Below are positions 31,979-41,078 of a stretch of DNA of 64,000 bases, piece after piece; position 1 is the stretch's first letter; each line of letters opens with the position of its first letter. The position numbers and the translations under genes are program-made. Under the pieces are notes generated by a model, which searched no databases, had not been told where the DNA came from, and worked only from the letters and a program-made list of their open reading frames with translations. Source of the DNA: Flavihumibacter stibioxidans. Its GTDB lineage: Bacteria; Bacteroidota; Bacteroidia; Chitinophagales; Chitinophagaceae. The stretch covers positions 62,001 through 126,000 of the forward strand of contig NZ_MBUA01000029.1 in NCBI RefSeq assembly GCF_014332695.1, in the 5' to 3' direction.

Positions 31979-34051
31979 ATGAATAAACTGGAAAACTATG
32001 TAACTGGTAGTTGGATCACAGGTGACGGAGAGGGCCAAACACTTTTTAATGCCGTTACAGGCGATCCCATTGCCGCCGCTTCTTCCAAAGGGCTTGATTT
32101 CAGCGCCATGGCAGATTATGCCCGGAAAGTCGGTAATCCCGCCCTGCGTAAAATGACCTTCCATGAAAGAGGTCGTATGCTCCGGGCCCTGGCTACCCAC
32201 CTGCAGCAACACCTGCCCGAATTTTACCGGATCAGCTACCAAACCGGCGCCACAAAAGCCGATAGCTGGATAGATCTGGAAGGAGGTATCGGAAATCTTT
32301 TCTCCTACGCCTCCCTGCGCCGCCGTTTTCCGAATGAAACCTATTGCGTGGATGGCGAATCACATAATCTCAGCAAGCAGCACAGCTTCATGGCCACCCA
32401 TCTGCTCGTACCCAAAGAAGGAGTGGCCATCCATATAAATGCCTTTAATTTTCCGGTGTGGGGCATGCTGGAGAAAGTAGCAGTGAACTGGCTGGCCGGT
32501 ATGCCCGCTATCGTGAAACCCGCCACCGTAACCTCCTATCTCACCGAAGCCGTGGTGAAGAAGATCATTGCATCCGGTATCTTGCCGGAGGGCGCCCTGC
32601 AACTCATCTGCGGCAGCGCAGGTGATCTGCTCGACCATGTACAATCACAGGATGTGGTGACCTTCACCGGCTCCGCCTATACCGGACTCAAGCTGAAATC
32701 ACATCCCGCTATCCTTCGCGAAAGCGTTCCTTTTAACATGGAAGCAGATTCACTCAACTGTATTGTCCTGGGAGAGGATGTGGAGCCCGGCAGTGCCGAC
32801 TGGGAAGTGTTCATTAAAGAGATCAGGAAAGAGATGACCGCAAAGGCAGGACAAAAATGTACTGCCATCCGACGCATATTCGTCCCCGATAGTAAACTGG
32901 AAGCGGTGTGGAAAGCGGTAGCCACCAGCCTGGAGCAAACCATCATCGGCAACCCGCTCAATGAAAAAGTGAGGATGGGGGCGCTGGCCGGAGCCACCCA
33001 GAAACAGGAAGTGCTGGAACAGGTGGATAAACTGCTGGCCGGTTCACAACTGGTGTACGGATCGCTCAACAGCGTGCAGCTGCTGGATGCCGATCCCGTT
33101 AAAGGCTCATTCATCAGCCCATTGCTGCTGGTAAACGAGCGGCCATTTGAAAACCTTGCCCCCCACGAAGTGGAAGCCTTCGGACCGGTTAGTACCATCA
33201 TGCCCTATAAGTCCGCTGAAGAAGCCATTGAACTTTCGCGCCTCGGCAAAGGCAGCCTGGTGAGCTCTGTGGTAACCTCCAATCCAGCCATTGCACGTAA
33301 TTATGTACTGGGTGCAGGACCCTGGCATGGCCGCATCCTGGTACTGAACCAACAATGCGCAAAGGAGTCTACCGGTCATGGTTCACCGCTGCCGTTGCTG
33401 GTCCATGGCGGGCCGGGACGTGCAGGTGGCGGGGAAGAAATGGGCGGACTCCGCGGCGTGAAGCATTACATGCAAAGACTGGCTGTACAGGGTTCTCCCG
33501 ACATGATCACTGCAATCTCCAACGTCTACCAGCCGGGTGCAACCGGTAAAGAAGATGTCGTGCATCCCTTCCGGAAATATTTTGAAGAAATAGTGGTGGG
33601 AGATCAATTGCTGACGGGGCGGCGCACCATTACGGAAAGCGATATCTCGAATTTCGCCAACCTGAGCTGGGATCATTTCTATGCACATACGGACCATACA
33701 TCCCTGGAGGGTACCCTTTTCGAAAAACCGGTGGCACACGGATATTTTATTCTTAGTGCGGCAGCCGGATTATTTGTGGATGGCAGTGCCAAAGGCCCGG
33801 TACTACTGAATTACGGGCTGGATGAACTGCGTTTTATGAAACCGGTTTACGCGGGTAATACCATTCGTGTGAAGTTCACCTGTAAAGAAAAAATTGAGCA
33901 GGAACAAAAGTTGGATACTGATTTGCCCAGGGGCATCGTTAAATGGCTGGTGGAAGTGAGCGATGAAACCGGAGATCAGGTCGCCGTTGCCACCATCCTT
34001 ACCATGGTCAGGAAAAAATCAGTTGACCCATCAGATTCAAAGGATGTTTAA
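31979..34051 (+). CDS. paaZ: Bifunctional oxepin-CoA hydrolase / semialdehyde dehydrogenase PaaZ
   Basis: The 690-residue protein joins an aldehyde dehydrogenase (about 1-525) to a MaoC-type hydratase (about 535-680). The ALDH part has 'HINAFNFPVWGMLEKVA', 'VTFTGSAYTGLKLK', and the nucleophile C294 in 'AKAGQKCTAIRRIF'. The MaoC part has 'DISNFANLSWDHFYAHTD' and 'PVAHGYFILSAAAGLFVD'. In phenylacetate breakdown this enzyme opens the oxepin-CoA ring and oxidises the resulting semialdehyde. It is followed 29 bp later by an enoyl-CoA hydratase; the ring-epoxidising PaaABCE and PaaK are not in the window. Confidence 0.93.
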   Translation: MNKLENYVTGSWITGDGEGQTLFNAVTGDPIAAASSKGLDFSAMADYARKVGNPALRKMTFHERGRMLRALATHLQQHLPEFYRISYQTGATKADSWIDLEGGIGNLFSYASLRRRFPNETYCVDGESHNLSKQHSFMATHLLVPKEGVAIHINAFNFPVWGMLEKVAVNWLAGMPAIVKPATVTSYLTEAVVKKIIASGILPEGALQLICGSAGDLLDHVQSQDVVTFTGSAYTGLKLKSHPAILRESVPFNMEADSLNCIVLGEDVEPGSADWEVFIKEIRKEMTAKAGQKCTAIRRIFVPDSKLEAVWKAVATSLEQTIIGNPLNEKVRMGALAGATQKQEVLEQVDKLLAGSQLVYGSLNSVQLLDADPVKGSFISPLLLVNERPFENLAPHEVEAFGPVSTIMPYKSAEEAIELSRLGKGSLVSSVVTSNPAIARNYVLGAGPWHGRILVLNQQCAKESTGHGSPLPLLVHGGPGRAGGGEEMGGLRGVKHYMQRLAVQGSPDMITAISNVYQPGATGKEDVVHPFRKYFEEIVVGDQLLTGRRTITESDISNFANLSWDHFYAHTDHTSLEGTLFEKPVAHGYFILSAAAGLFVDGSAKGPVLLNYGLDELRFMKPVYAGNTIRVKFTCKEKIEQEQKLDTDLPRGIVKWLVEVSDETGDQVAVATILTMVRKKSVDPSDSKDV

Positions 34052-34080
34052 CTTTAATATCCCATCAATATTTTTATCAT

Positions 34081-34860
34081 ATGATGTATGAAGTAAAGGG
34101 CGGTTACGTCCAGACCGAGACCAGAAAAGGCATTGCCACCATTGAGTTTTATCATCCGCAGAGCAATTCGATGCCTGGAAAATTGCTGCACGAACTGGCC
34201 ATGGAAATCCACTCTGCCGGTCATAACCCGGAAGTAAAAGTAATCCTGCTCCGCTCAGGCGGGGATAAGGTGTTTTGCTCCGGCGCTTCTTTTGATGAAC
34301 TGAGTAATATCCGTACCGCTGAAGAAGGGCTGGCCTTTTTCAATGGCTTTGCCCAGGTGGTCAATGCGATCCGTAAGGTTCCGGTAATGGTCATCGGCCG
34401 GATCCATGGCAAATGTGTGGGCGGAGGAGTGGGTATAGCTGCTGCGGTGGATTATGCCATTGCTGTGGAAGGCGCCGAAATAAAACTGAGCGAACTGGCT
34501 GTAGGTATCGGTCCCTTCGTAGTGGGTCCGGCAGTTGAACGGAAGATCGGTGTTTCTGCCTTTTCCCAGCTGGCCATTGATGCAACCATGTGGCGCAATG
34601 CCGACTGGGCCAGAAGAAAGGGGCTCTATGCCGAGCTCCATCAGAACCTGGAAGGAATGGATGAATCAATTGAACGCCTAACCAATACCCTGGCAGCTTC
34701 CTCCCCTGATGCAATGATGGAAATGAAAAAAGTTTTCTGGCAGGGAACCGAACATTGGGACCAGTTACTGACCGAAAGAGCCGCCATCAGTGGCCGGTTG
34801 ATTCTGAGTGAGTTTTCCCGTCAGGCTATAGAGAAATTCAAGGCCAAAGTAAAGGCCTGA
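34081..34860 (+). CDS. Enoyl-CoA hydratase/isomerase, probable phenylacetate pathway (PaaG/PaaF-like)
   Basis: The 259-residue crotonase-fold protein has the CoA-binding and oxyanion-hole segments 'FCSGASFDELSNI' and 'GKCVGGGVGIAAAVDYAIA', and then 'IKLSELAVGIGPFVVGPAVERKIG', which carries the usual acidic catalytic position. The C-terminal helices are normal. It follows paaZ in the same direction with a 29-bp gap. In that place either PaaG (ring isomerase) or PaaF (hydratase) is expected, and the sequence does not decide between them. The start is ATG 34081 or the adjacent 34084. Confidence 0.82.
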   Translation: MMYEVKGGYVQTETRKGIATIEFYHPQSNSMPGKLLHELAMEIHSAGHNPEVKVILLRSGGDKVFCSGASFDELSNIRTAEEGLAFFNGFAQVVNAIRKVPVMVIGRIHGKCVGGGVGIAAAVDYAIAVEGAEIKLSELAVGIGPFVVGPAVERKIGVSAFSQLAIDATMWRNADWARRKGLYAELHQNLEGMDESIERLTNTLAASSPDAMMEMKKVFWQGTEHWDQLLTERAAISGRLILSEFSRQAIEKFKAKVKA

Positions 34861-34861
34861 C

Positions 34862-35200
34862 CTACCATTTTTCCTCCTCATCCTCCGGCGGCGGTTGCTT
34901 AAACAGCTGCCGGGTTTTAATTTTCTGCAACTGCCGCTCAATGATCAGGTCGGCAATGATCTGTGCGGCATCTTCTCCGACCTTTTCCTTCAACAGGAAT
35001 TTCAGCTTGTTTTCGTTGACATCAATGCGGTATAAAATGCGCACCAGTTCCTGGAAATCATGAACGATCAGCCCGTTCACCCAGTCCGCCAGGTCTTCGC
35101 GCAACTCGCCCCACCCGTCGGGTGCCACCCGACGGGTGAGATCGGTCACTTCGCTGCGAACCGCATCCAGCAAGGCTTTGTCTTCAGCGTCTGTGCTCAT
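34862..35200 (-). CDS. Small helical protein carrying an in-frame family A palindrome
   Basis: The 112-residue cytoplasmic protein is mostly helical ('EDKALLDAVRSEV', 'DLADWVNGLIVHDFQELVRILYRIDVNENKLKFLL', 'AAQIIADLIIERQLQKIKTRQLF') and ends in an acidic tail. Proteins of this form occur beside TIGR02757 genes in Bacteroidota; the function is unknown. Residues LTRRVAPDGWG, just after the first helix, are encoded by a family A repeat read in a different frame from the other gene-internal copies. The ATG at 35200 is chosen because the longer frame runs back through another repeat into the TIGR02757 gene. It is last in a minus-strand gene run. Confidence 0.7.
   Translation of the reverse strand: MSTDAEDKALLDAVRSEVTDLTRRVAPDGWGELREDLADWVNGLIVHDFQELVRILYRIDVNENKLKFLLKEKVGEDAAQIIADLIIERQLQKIKTRQLFKQPPPEDEEEKW
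35111..35139. repeat. Family A palindromic repeat, copy 5, in frame in the 112-aa gene
   Basis: The units CACCCGTCGGGTG-C-CACCCGACGGGTG are inside the coding sequence. In this frame a canonical copy would end in TGA. Here the flank reads TGG instead, so the frame stays open and gives LTRRVAPDGWG. Confidence 0.88.
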
Positions 35201-35219
35201 AAAGGTGATTTTCCCTGTT

Positions 35220-35250
35220 TTCACCCGACGGGTGGCACCCGACGGGTGAA
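35220..35250. repeat. Family A palindromic repeat, copy 6
   Basis: A full 31-nt copy with A at the centre of both units (CACCCGACGGGTG twice) lies between the TIGR02757 stop and the start of the 112-aa gene. Only about 81 bp separate it from copy 5. Confidence 0.9.
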
Positions 35251-35258
35251 AACTGAAA

Positions 35259-36029
35259 TTAGTATTTCTCCACCACCCCGAGGGCGAAGAGGGCAAAATC
35301 ATATTTAACGGGATCGGCAGGATCCAGCCGGCGTAAGGTGCGGGTGAGTTCGAGAGCAGCCTGCCAGTCGATGGCCTCCCGCTCCAACATGCCGAAGCGG
35401 CGGGCAACCCTGGCCACATGCAGATCAATGGGAATCACCAATTGTGCAGGACGGATTCCTTTCCAGAGTCCAAAATCCACCCCATTGGGATCCTGGCGCA
35501 CCATCCAGCGCAGGTACATGCTCAGCCGTTTGCAGGTGGAATTTTTAAATGGTGCGGCAATATGTTTGCGGGTGCGTTCCGGTACCTCCTCCCCCTCAAA
35601 AAAATAGCTGTAAAAACCGTTCAACACCCCGGTGGTATCCCGATCGCGCTCACCCAGTCCCCGCGTAAAGGCAGGTTCCAGGGAATCAAACCGGCGGTAA
35701 TGCCGCTGCAGGAAATCGATAAAATACAACAGGTCGGTGGCATTGAAGGTCCGGTGTTTAAAACCCAGTAATGCCCGCAGGTCTGATTCACTGTGGTTCA
35801 ATACGAAATCATGTGGGGCATTACCCATCAGGGCCATCAGCTCACGGCTCTTGTTGATGATGGTGGTCCGGTTTCCCCAGGCAAACACGGCAGCAAACAA
35901 ACCGGCGATCTCGATATCGGCCGGTTTGCTGAACTGGTGTGGAATACAAACCGGATCCTCAGGAATAAACGCCGGCTGGTCATATTCGGCGACTTTCCGG
36001 TTCAGGAATTCAACAAGGTCTTTTTTCAC
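35259..36029 (-). CDS. TIGR02757-family protein (DUF2400)
   Basis: The 256-residue protein belongs to the TIGR02757 family, recognised from 'DPVCIPHQFSKPADIEIAGLFAAVFAWGNRTTIINKS', 'LGFKHRTFNATDLLYF', 'CKRLSMYLRWMVRQDP' and 'LVIPIDLHVARVARR' (the longer stretches given by their key residues). The fold resembles the helix-hairpin-helix DNA glycosylases, and the 'IPIDLHV' helix would correspond to their catalytic-Asp region, suggesting DNA binding; no activity has been shown that I know of. Its ATG overlaps the stop of the cystathionine gamma-synthase gene by four bases, so the two are translationally coupled. Confidence 0.85.
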   Translation of the reverse strand: MKKDLVEFLNRKVAEYDQPAFIPEDPVCIPHQFSKPADIEIAGLFAAVFAWGNRTTIINKSRELMALMGNAPHDFVLNHSESDLRALLGFKHRTFNATDLLYFIDFLQRHYRRFDSLEPAFTRGLGERDRDTTGVLNGFYSYFFEGEEVPERTRKHIAAPFKNSTCKRLSMYLRWMVRQDPNGVDFGLWKGIRPAQLVIPIDLHVARVARRFGMLEREAIDWQAALELTRTLRRLDPADPVKYDFALFALGVVEKY

Positions 36030-37165
36030 CCGATTGCCATTGCCAGGTCCTCTATGAGATCATCCGCGTCTTCCACACCCACACTCAAACGGATCAGGGA
36101 ATCAGACAGGCCGTTTTTGATCCTTTCCTCACGGGGGATTGAAGCATGGGTCATGGATGCAGGGTGGTTGATCAGGGACTCCACACCTCCCAGGCTTTCA
36201 GCAAGGGAGAACAAATGGGTGGATGACAGTACTTTTTTGGCAGCCTCCAAGGAATCGTCTTTAAGTTCAAAGCTCATCATGCCGCCGAAGTTCCGCATTT
36301 GTTTCCTGGCCACTGCGTATCCCGGGTGGTCTTCGAAACCGCACCAGAAAACCTTTCCCACTTTGGGGTGGTTGCGAAGCCAGTGGGCGATTTTCGCGCC
36401 GTTTTCGCAATGACGCTGCATACGAAGGTGCAGGGTTTTGATACCTCGCAGCACCAGGAAACAATCCATTGGTCCGGGTACCGCACCACAGCTTTTCTGG
36501 ATAAAATATAACTGGTCCCGCAGGCCCGTATTGTTCATGATGAGTGCACCCTGGATCACATCGCTGTGGCCGCCCAGGTACTTGGTGGAGGAATGCATCA
36601 CGATATCGGCACCCAGGTCGAGCGGGTTCTGCAGATAAGGAGAGGCGAATGTATTATCGACACAAAGCAGGGCATTGGCAGTTTTAGCAATGGCCGAAAT
36701 GGCCGCGATATCACCGATATTCATCAGGGGATTGGTGGGCGTTTCCAGCCAGATCAGTTTGGTTTTGGCGGAAACAGCCGCCTGCACCGCATCCAGGTCA
36801 GCCAGGTCAATGAACAGGAAACGGATGCCGAATTTTTCAAACACTTTGGTGAAAAGACGGTAGGTGCCGCCATACATATCATTACCGGCAATCACTTCAT
36901 CGCCGGGGACCAGCAATTTCAACACCGCATCCGTAGCGGCTACGCCACTGCTGAAAGCCAGGCCATACCGTCCATTTTCAATCTGGGCAAGGGCTTGCTC
37001 GAGTGCAAAACGGGTAGGGTTCTGTGACCGGGCGTATTCGTAGCCCTTGTTTACGCCGGGGGCTTCCTGCACGTAAGTGGAGGTTTGGTAAATAGGGGTC
37101 ATTATGGCTCCGGTGGAAGGGTCGGGCTCCATTCCGGCATGGATGAACTTTGTAGCAAGCTTCAT
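36026..37165 (-). CDS. metB: Cystathionine gamma-synthase / lyase
   Basis: The 379-residue PLP enzyme has the compact length of MetB/CGS. It shows 'TPIYQTSTYVQEAPG', 'EYARSQNPTRFALEQALA', 'AFSSGVAATDAV', 'LETPTNPLMNI', 'CVDNTFASPYLQNPL' and the PLP lysine in 'MHSSTKYLGGHSD', with the C-terminal 'LIRLSVGVEDADDLIEDL'. It makes cystathionine from an activated homoserine and cysteine, or runs the reverse lyase reaction; sequence alone does not separate these. Its stop overlaps the start of the TIGR02757 gene (TGA/ATG), and asnB lies 61 bp upstream on the same strand. A second family member is at 8504-9790. Confidence 0.88.
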   Translation of the reverse strand: MKLATKFIHAGMEPDPSTGAIMTPIYQTSTYVQEAPGVNKGYEYARSQNPTRFALEQALAQIENGRYGLAFSSGVAATDAVLKLLVPGDEVIAGNDMYGGTYRLFTKVFEKFGIRFLFIDLADLDAVQAAVSAKTKLIWLETPTNPLMNIGDIAAISAIAKTANALLCVDNTFASPYLQNPLDLGADIVMHSSTKYLGGHSDVIQGALIMNNTGLRDQLYFIQKSCGAVPGPMDCFLVLRGIKTLHLRMQRHCENGAKIAHWLRNHPKVGKVFWCGFEDHPGYAVARKQMRNFGGMMSFELKDDSLEAAKKVLSSTHLFSLAESLGGVESLINHPASMTHASIPREERIKNGLSDSLIRLSVGVEDADDLIEDLAMAIG

Positions 37166-37226
37166 AAAGTGGGTTTTCTAATGGTTAGGTGAACAAAGTT
37201 GCGCTAAATTTTCAAAGTGCAATATC

Positions 37227-39089
37227 TCATGTCAAAGATGCCAGCACCCAAAACCGCCAATCCGCGTTCTTTTGGTCATTGGCCCCGCCGGCCTGCAAAG
37301 GCTGGGACAGGACATTCTTATTCAGTATTCCCTTTTGAACCAGGACTTTTCTGGATTCCATGATCCTTTCACCAATTTTGGGATTCCGGATCCACTCGGC
37401 CTGTGGTGGTTCGTAGGCGATTTTTTTCGTTTGCCAGCAATTACCACCGGGTAATTCGGTGCCCATGGTTTTTCTGAGGATCCACTTGGTAAAGCCATCG
37501 CGCATTTTATAGGTAGACGGCAGGGAGAAAACAAACCGGACAAGATCATGCTGCAGGAAGGGGAGGCGGACTTCACAGCCATGGGCCATGCTGTTCCGGT
37601 CGGCATATCGCAGGAGTTCCGGCAACTTTCCCATGGTAAGGTCAAAATATAATATATCGTTCAGGGAGGTAACCAGAGGTTTAAATAGATCATCGGCGGG
37701 GAGATGGGCCTCAGCGAAGCCGCGATCCACAAAGGGTTGGGCAGCGAGCTGTCTGATTTGCCGGTTCAACAGTTGAGATTGAGCCAGCTGAGGGTAAAGT
37801 GCTGCCAGGTAATTTCGCAAGCCCCAATCCTGCTCATATCCATGTTGCCGGAACAGATGGAGCTCCCTGCTTTGGTTACGCCATTGTCCGGCCCGCCATT
37901 GTTCCTGAAGGAACCAGTGAATATAGTGATGGTATCCCCCAAAGACCTCATCGGCGCCCTGGCCATCGAGCAATACAGCAACACCTTCCTGCCTGGCACG
38001 CTCAAACACTTTGAACTGTACCAGCACACTGGCGGACACAATGGGTTGTTCCTGGTGGTAAATAAGTCGGTCAAAACAATCATTCAGATCATCGGCACTG
38101 GTAAACACCCCATGGTTTTTGATACCAAGCCGGCCGGCCAATTCCTGCACGGCTGTTGTTTCGTCTTTTTCAAAACCCGGGAAAAATGCGGAAAAACTGT
38201 TCCAGCCGGTGCCTTTATAGCGGCTGGCAATGGCGGCAATGGTGCCGCTGTCGACCCCTCCGCTCAGCGAGGTTCCCGAGGCAACATCAGCCCGCAGGCG
38301 GGTTTTCACGGATTGCTCCAATAATTCTTTCAGTTGTCTAGCCGCCTCATCCTCTCCCGGTTCAATAGTTTGCCGGGTATCGATATCCCAATATCGGGTG
38401 GCAGCCAGGCCGGGAAATCCCTCGCGGGAGGGCATCAACCAGGCATAACTTGCCGGAGGAAGTTGAAATATCCCCTTATAAATGGTCCGGGAGGCCTCCA
38501 ACGGAAATCCCGTGGTACCCGTAGCCAGGTATAATAGCATCTGGCCCTCTTCCATTTGCCTGGGGGCCCCCGTTGCCCAGAGTGCTTTCATTTCAGAGGC
38601 AAAAAGAAACCTGCCATCAGGGTTCTCATAAAAAAACAGGGGTTTTTCGCCGAAACGGTCCCGTGCCAGAAAGAGCCGCTTATCCAGGTTATCCCAGATG
38701 GCAAAGGCAAACATCCCATCAAACTTTGAAAGGCATTCTTCCTTAAAATGGGAGAACGCTGCCAGGATGACCTCAGTATCAGAATTTGTCAGGAATAAAA
38801 AACCAAGCTCCGCCAATTCCTGGCGGAGCTCTTTAAAATTATATAATTCACCATTATATATAATGGTAAACCGGTCCATATAGTGCATTGGCTGTGCTGC
38901 GGCGGCGGTGGTGTCAATAATCGCCAGGCGGCGGTGGCCAAACCAGACCTGTCCGGCAGGGTCGTTCCAAAAGCCTTCGCCATCGGGTCCGCGGTGCGAG
39001 AGGCTGCCGGTCATGACTCGTATATCATAATCCTGAAGAGCCGGGTCTGCCCCGGCCCTGTTCATAATAATCCCGGCTATACCACACAT
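37227..39089 (-). CDS. asnB: Asparagine synthase (glutamine-hydrolysing)
   Basis: The 620-residue enzyme joins a class II glutaminase, with nucleophile C2 (MCGIAGI), 'LSHRGPDGEG' and 'IYNGELYNFKELR', to a synthetase domain with the pyrophosphate loop 'SGGVDSG' and the conserved 'DGQGADEVFGGYHHY' and 'RADVASGTSL' segments. It makes asparagine from aspartate, glutamine and ATP, though family members also act in surface polysaccharide and peptide modification. It begins 10 bp after the DUF2911 gene on the same strand, so they are likely co-transcribed. The 'AMHGCEVRLPFL'-type C-terminal signature is present as HGCEVRLPFLQHDLV. Confidence 0.9.
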   Translation of the reverse strand: MCGIAGIIMNRAGADPALQDYDIRVMTGSLSHRGPDGEGFWNDPAGQVWFGHRRLAIIDTTAAAAQPMHYMDRFTIIYNGELYNFKELRQELAELGFLFLTNSDTEVILAAFSHFKEECLSKFDGMFAFAIWDNLDKRLFLARDRFGEKPLFFYENPDGRFLFASEMKALWATGAPRQMEEGQMLLYLATGTTGFPLEASRTIYKGIFQLPPASYAWLMPSREGFPGLAATRYWDIDTRQTIEPGEDEAARQLKELLEQSVKTRLRADVASGTSLSGGVDSGTIAAIASRYKGTGWNSFSAFFPGFEKDETTAVQELAGRLGIKNHGVFTSADDLNDCFDRLIYHQEQPIVSASVLVQFKVFERARQEGVAVLLDGQGADEVFGGYHHYIHWFLQEQWRAGQWRNQSRELHLFRQHGYEQDWGLRNYLAALYPQLAQSQLLNRQIRQLAAQPFVDRGFAEAHLPADDLFKPLVTSLNDILYFDLTMGKLPELLRYADRNSMAHGCEVRLPFLQHDLVRFVFSLPSTYKMRDGFTKWILRKTMGTELPGGNCWQTKKIAYEPPQAEWIRNPKIGERIMESRKVLVQKGILNKNVLSQPLQAGGANDQKNADWRFWVLASLT

Positions 39090-39099
39090 GATGTAAATA

Positions 39100-39663
39100 T
39101 CAGAAAAAGCTGATCGGCAGCCGCACCGTTTCCTGGTCCCACCCGATCATCAGGTAAATGTTCCCGTTATTACTTTCAAAAAACATGCTGAATGCTTCCA
39201 GCGGTTCGGTATTTCGGGAAACGGCCACATCCGTTCGGGCAACATCTTTTTTAGCATCGTACAAAAAGGCACCCCATACATCAGTGTCCTTATTCAGGAT
39301 AATGGTCCATTTATCCTGGCTGGGGATGGCAAATAAAGAGTACCGGCCTTTTTTCACCCGGCTATTACCAATTTTGGCATCGCGGAATAATTCTATTTCG
39401 GTGGCTTCGTTGGCACCCAGTCGCCAAATACTGCCGTATTCAACCAATTCTCCAAACACACGTCTCCCGTTTTTGAGGGGGCGGCTGTAAACAACCCTGG
39501 CCATCAGGGGTTCTTTTACCTTGTCCTGGATTTTAAGGATCGGATAGTTGGCAGGGTAATAACTCATATCCATGGGAGATTTGTCTACCTGGGGAAAACG
39601 CACCTGTGCCGATCCTACCAGGCTGCAAATACCAAAGAATGCAATAAGAACTAATTTTTTCAT
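39100..39663 (-). CDS. DUF2911 exported protein
   Basis: The 187-residue precursor has a signal peptide (LVLIAFFGICSLVGSAQ). The mature part is of the DUF2911 type: 'KSPMDMSYYPANYP', 'ARVVYSRPLKNGRRVFGEL', 'SIWRLGANEATEIELFRDAKI', 'KGRYSLFAIPSQDKWTIILNKD' and 'WGAFLYDAKKDVAR'. The family is common and exported in Bacteroidota, with no assigned function. It is the first gene of a run that continues into asnB after 10 bp. Confidence 0.88.
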   Translation of the reverse strand: MKKLVLIAFFGICSLVGSAQVRFPQVDKSPMDMSYYPANYPILKIQDKVKEPLMARVVYSRPLKNGRRVFGELVEYGSIWRLGANEATEIELFRDAKIGNSRVKKGRYSLFAIPSQDKWTIILNKDTDVWGAFLYDAKKDVARTDVAVSRNTEPLEAFSMFFESNNGNIYLMIGWDQETVRLPISFF

Positions 39664-39763
39664 GGTTTCACGTGCTTAATAAAGGTCAAAAATAAAGCAG
39701 GCGGGATAACGATGCTCATTAATTAGGATGATATAACTCAACAATATACATTAGCTCATCTTT

Positions 39764-39771
39764 TATTTTTG
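39764..39771 (+). promoter_or_regulatory. -7 promoter box of the CoA-transferase gene
   Basis: TATTTTTG matches TAnnTTTG and ends 14 bases before the ATG at 39786. Confidence 0.5.
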
Positions 39772-39785
39772 CTAAAATTTATCAA

Positions 39786-41078
39786 ATGCGTCCACCAATT
39801 CAGTACGTCAGCGCCGAAGAGGCCTTATCCATTATTCAGTCGGGCAACAGGGTATTTGTTCACGGCAGCGCACAAACGCCGTCTCATATGATGCATGAGC
39901 TGGCCAAGCAAAAGGACAGGCTACGCGATGTTGAATTGGTGAACATCAGTGTTTATGGCGATATGGTGGTTGACAAGCCTGAATACGCCGGCCATTTTCA
40001 TATTAATTCCCTTTTTGTATCTGCCAGTATCCGGGATGCGGTGCGCGAAGGCAGGGCTGATTATGTGCCGGTTTTCCTGAGTGAAATTCCTGAATTGTTC
40101 AAACAGAATATCCTGCCGATCGACGTGGCCATAGTACATGTTTCGGTGCCCGACCAGCACGGCTATTGTTCCATGGGTGTATCGGTTGACATTGCACGTT
40201 CCGCTGTAAATACAGCCAAACACGTAATTGCGCAGGTGAACCCCAATGTTCCCCGCACCCATGGGGACGGGATGATACACGTAAACAGGTTTGACTCAAT
40301 GGTATATTGCGAGGACCCATTGCATGAAGCAGTTTTTGGTGAGAAGGTTGGTGCCGATGAAATGAGGATCGGGCAGTACATCGCTGAACTGATCGATGAC
40401 CGCAGCACCCTGCAGATGGGAATAGGGGCAATCCCTGATGCAGTGCTGAAGAGCCTTGGCAATCACAAGGATCTTGGAATCCATACCGAAATGTGCAGTG
40501 ACGGCATAATTGACCTGGTGGAAAAAGACATCATCAACAATAAATACAAAAGAATTCACCCGAACAAGTCTGTAATCGGGTTTGCCCTGGGAACCAGGCG
40601 TCTTTATGATTATGTAAACGATAACCCTGCTTTTGCTTTCCTCGACATTGATTATGTAAACGATACGGCTGTGATCCGCCGCAACCCGAAAATGATCGCC
40701 ATTAACAGCGCCGTTGAGATTGATATTACCGGACAGGTATGTGCCGACTCAATCGGAACTTACCAGTATTCGGGTATTGGCGGGCAGATGGACTTCATGC
40801 GGGGTGCCGCATTAAGCGAAGGCGGTAAACCATTCATCGCGCTTCCATCGCGCACGGCGAAAGGGGTATCCCGGATTGTACCCTACCTAAAGCCGGGGGC
40901 CGGTGTGGTTACCACCCGCGGACACATGCATTATGTGGTAACGGAATATGGTGTGGCTTATTTGTACGGGCAGAACCTCAGGCAGAGGGCCAAGTCCCTG
41001 ATCGATATTGCCCATCCTGACGACCGGGAAATGCTGGAAAGGGCAGCACACGAACGTTTTAAGGTGTTCCCGGGCTAG
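39786..41078 (+). CDS. Acetyl-CoA hydrolase/transferase family protein (4-hydroxybutyrate or acetate CoA-transferase type)
   Basis: The 430-residue protein has the two-domain class I CoA-transferase plan of Cat1/AbfT-type enzymes. The first half contains 'GNRVFVHGSAQTPSHMMHEL' and 'VAIVHVSVPDQHGYCSMG'. The second half contains 'STLQMGIGAIPDAVLKSL', then the catalytic glutamate E235 in 'GIHTEMCSDG', which forms the glutamyl-CoA intermediate. 'YQYSGIGGQMDFMRGA' and 'RTAKGVSRIVPYL' are also typical. It would move CoA between acetate or another short acid and an acyl-CoA. The stop codon shares CTAG with the stop of the convergent gene. Confidence 0.85.
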   Translation: MRPPIQYVSAEEALSIIQSGNRVFVHGSAQTPSHMMHELAKQKDRLRDVELVNISVYGDMVVDKPEYAGHFHINSLFVSASIRDAVREGRADYVPVFLSEIPELFKQNILPIDVAIVHVSVPDQHGYCSMGVSVDIARSAVNTAKHVIAQVNPNVPRTHGDGMIHVNRFDSMVYCEDPLHEAVFGEKVGADEMRIGQYIAELIDDRSTLQMGIGAIPDAVLKSLGNHKDLGIHTEMCSDGIIDLVEKDIINNKYKRIHPNKSVIGFALGTRRLYDYVNDNPAFAFLDIDYVNDTAVIRRNPKMIAINSAVEIDITGQVCADSIGTYQYSGIGGQMDFMRGAALSEGGKPFIALPSRTAKGVSRIVPYLKPGAGVVTTRGHMHYVVTEYGVAYLYGQNLRQRAKSLIDIAHPDDREMLERAAHERFKVFPG

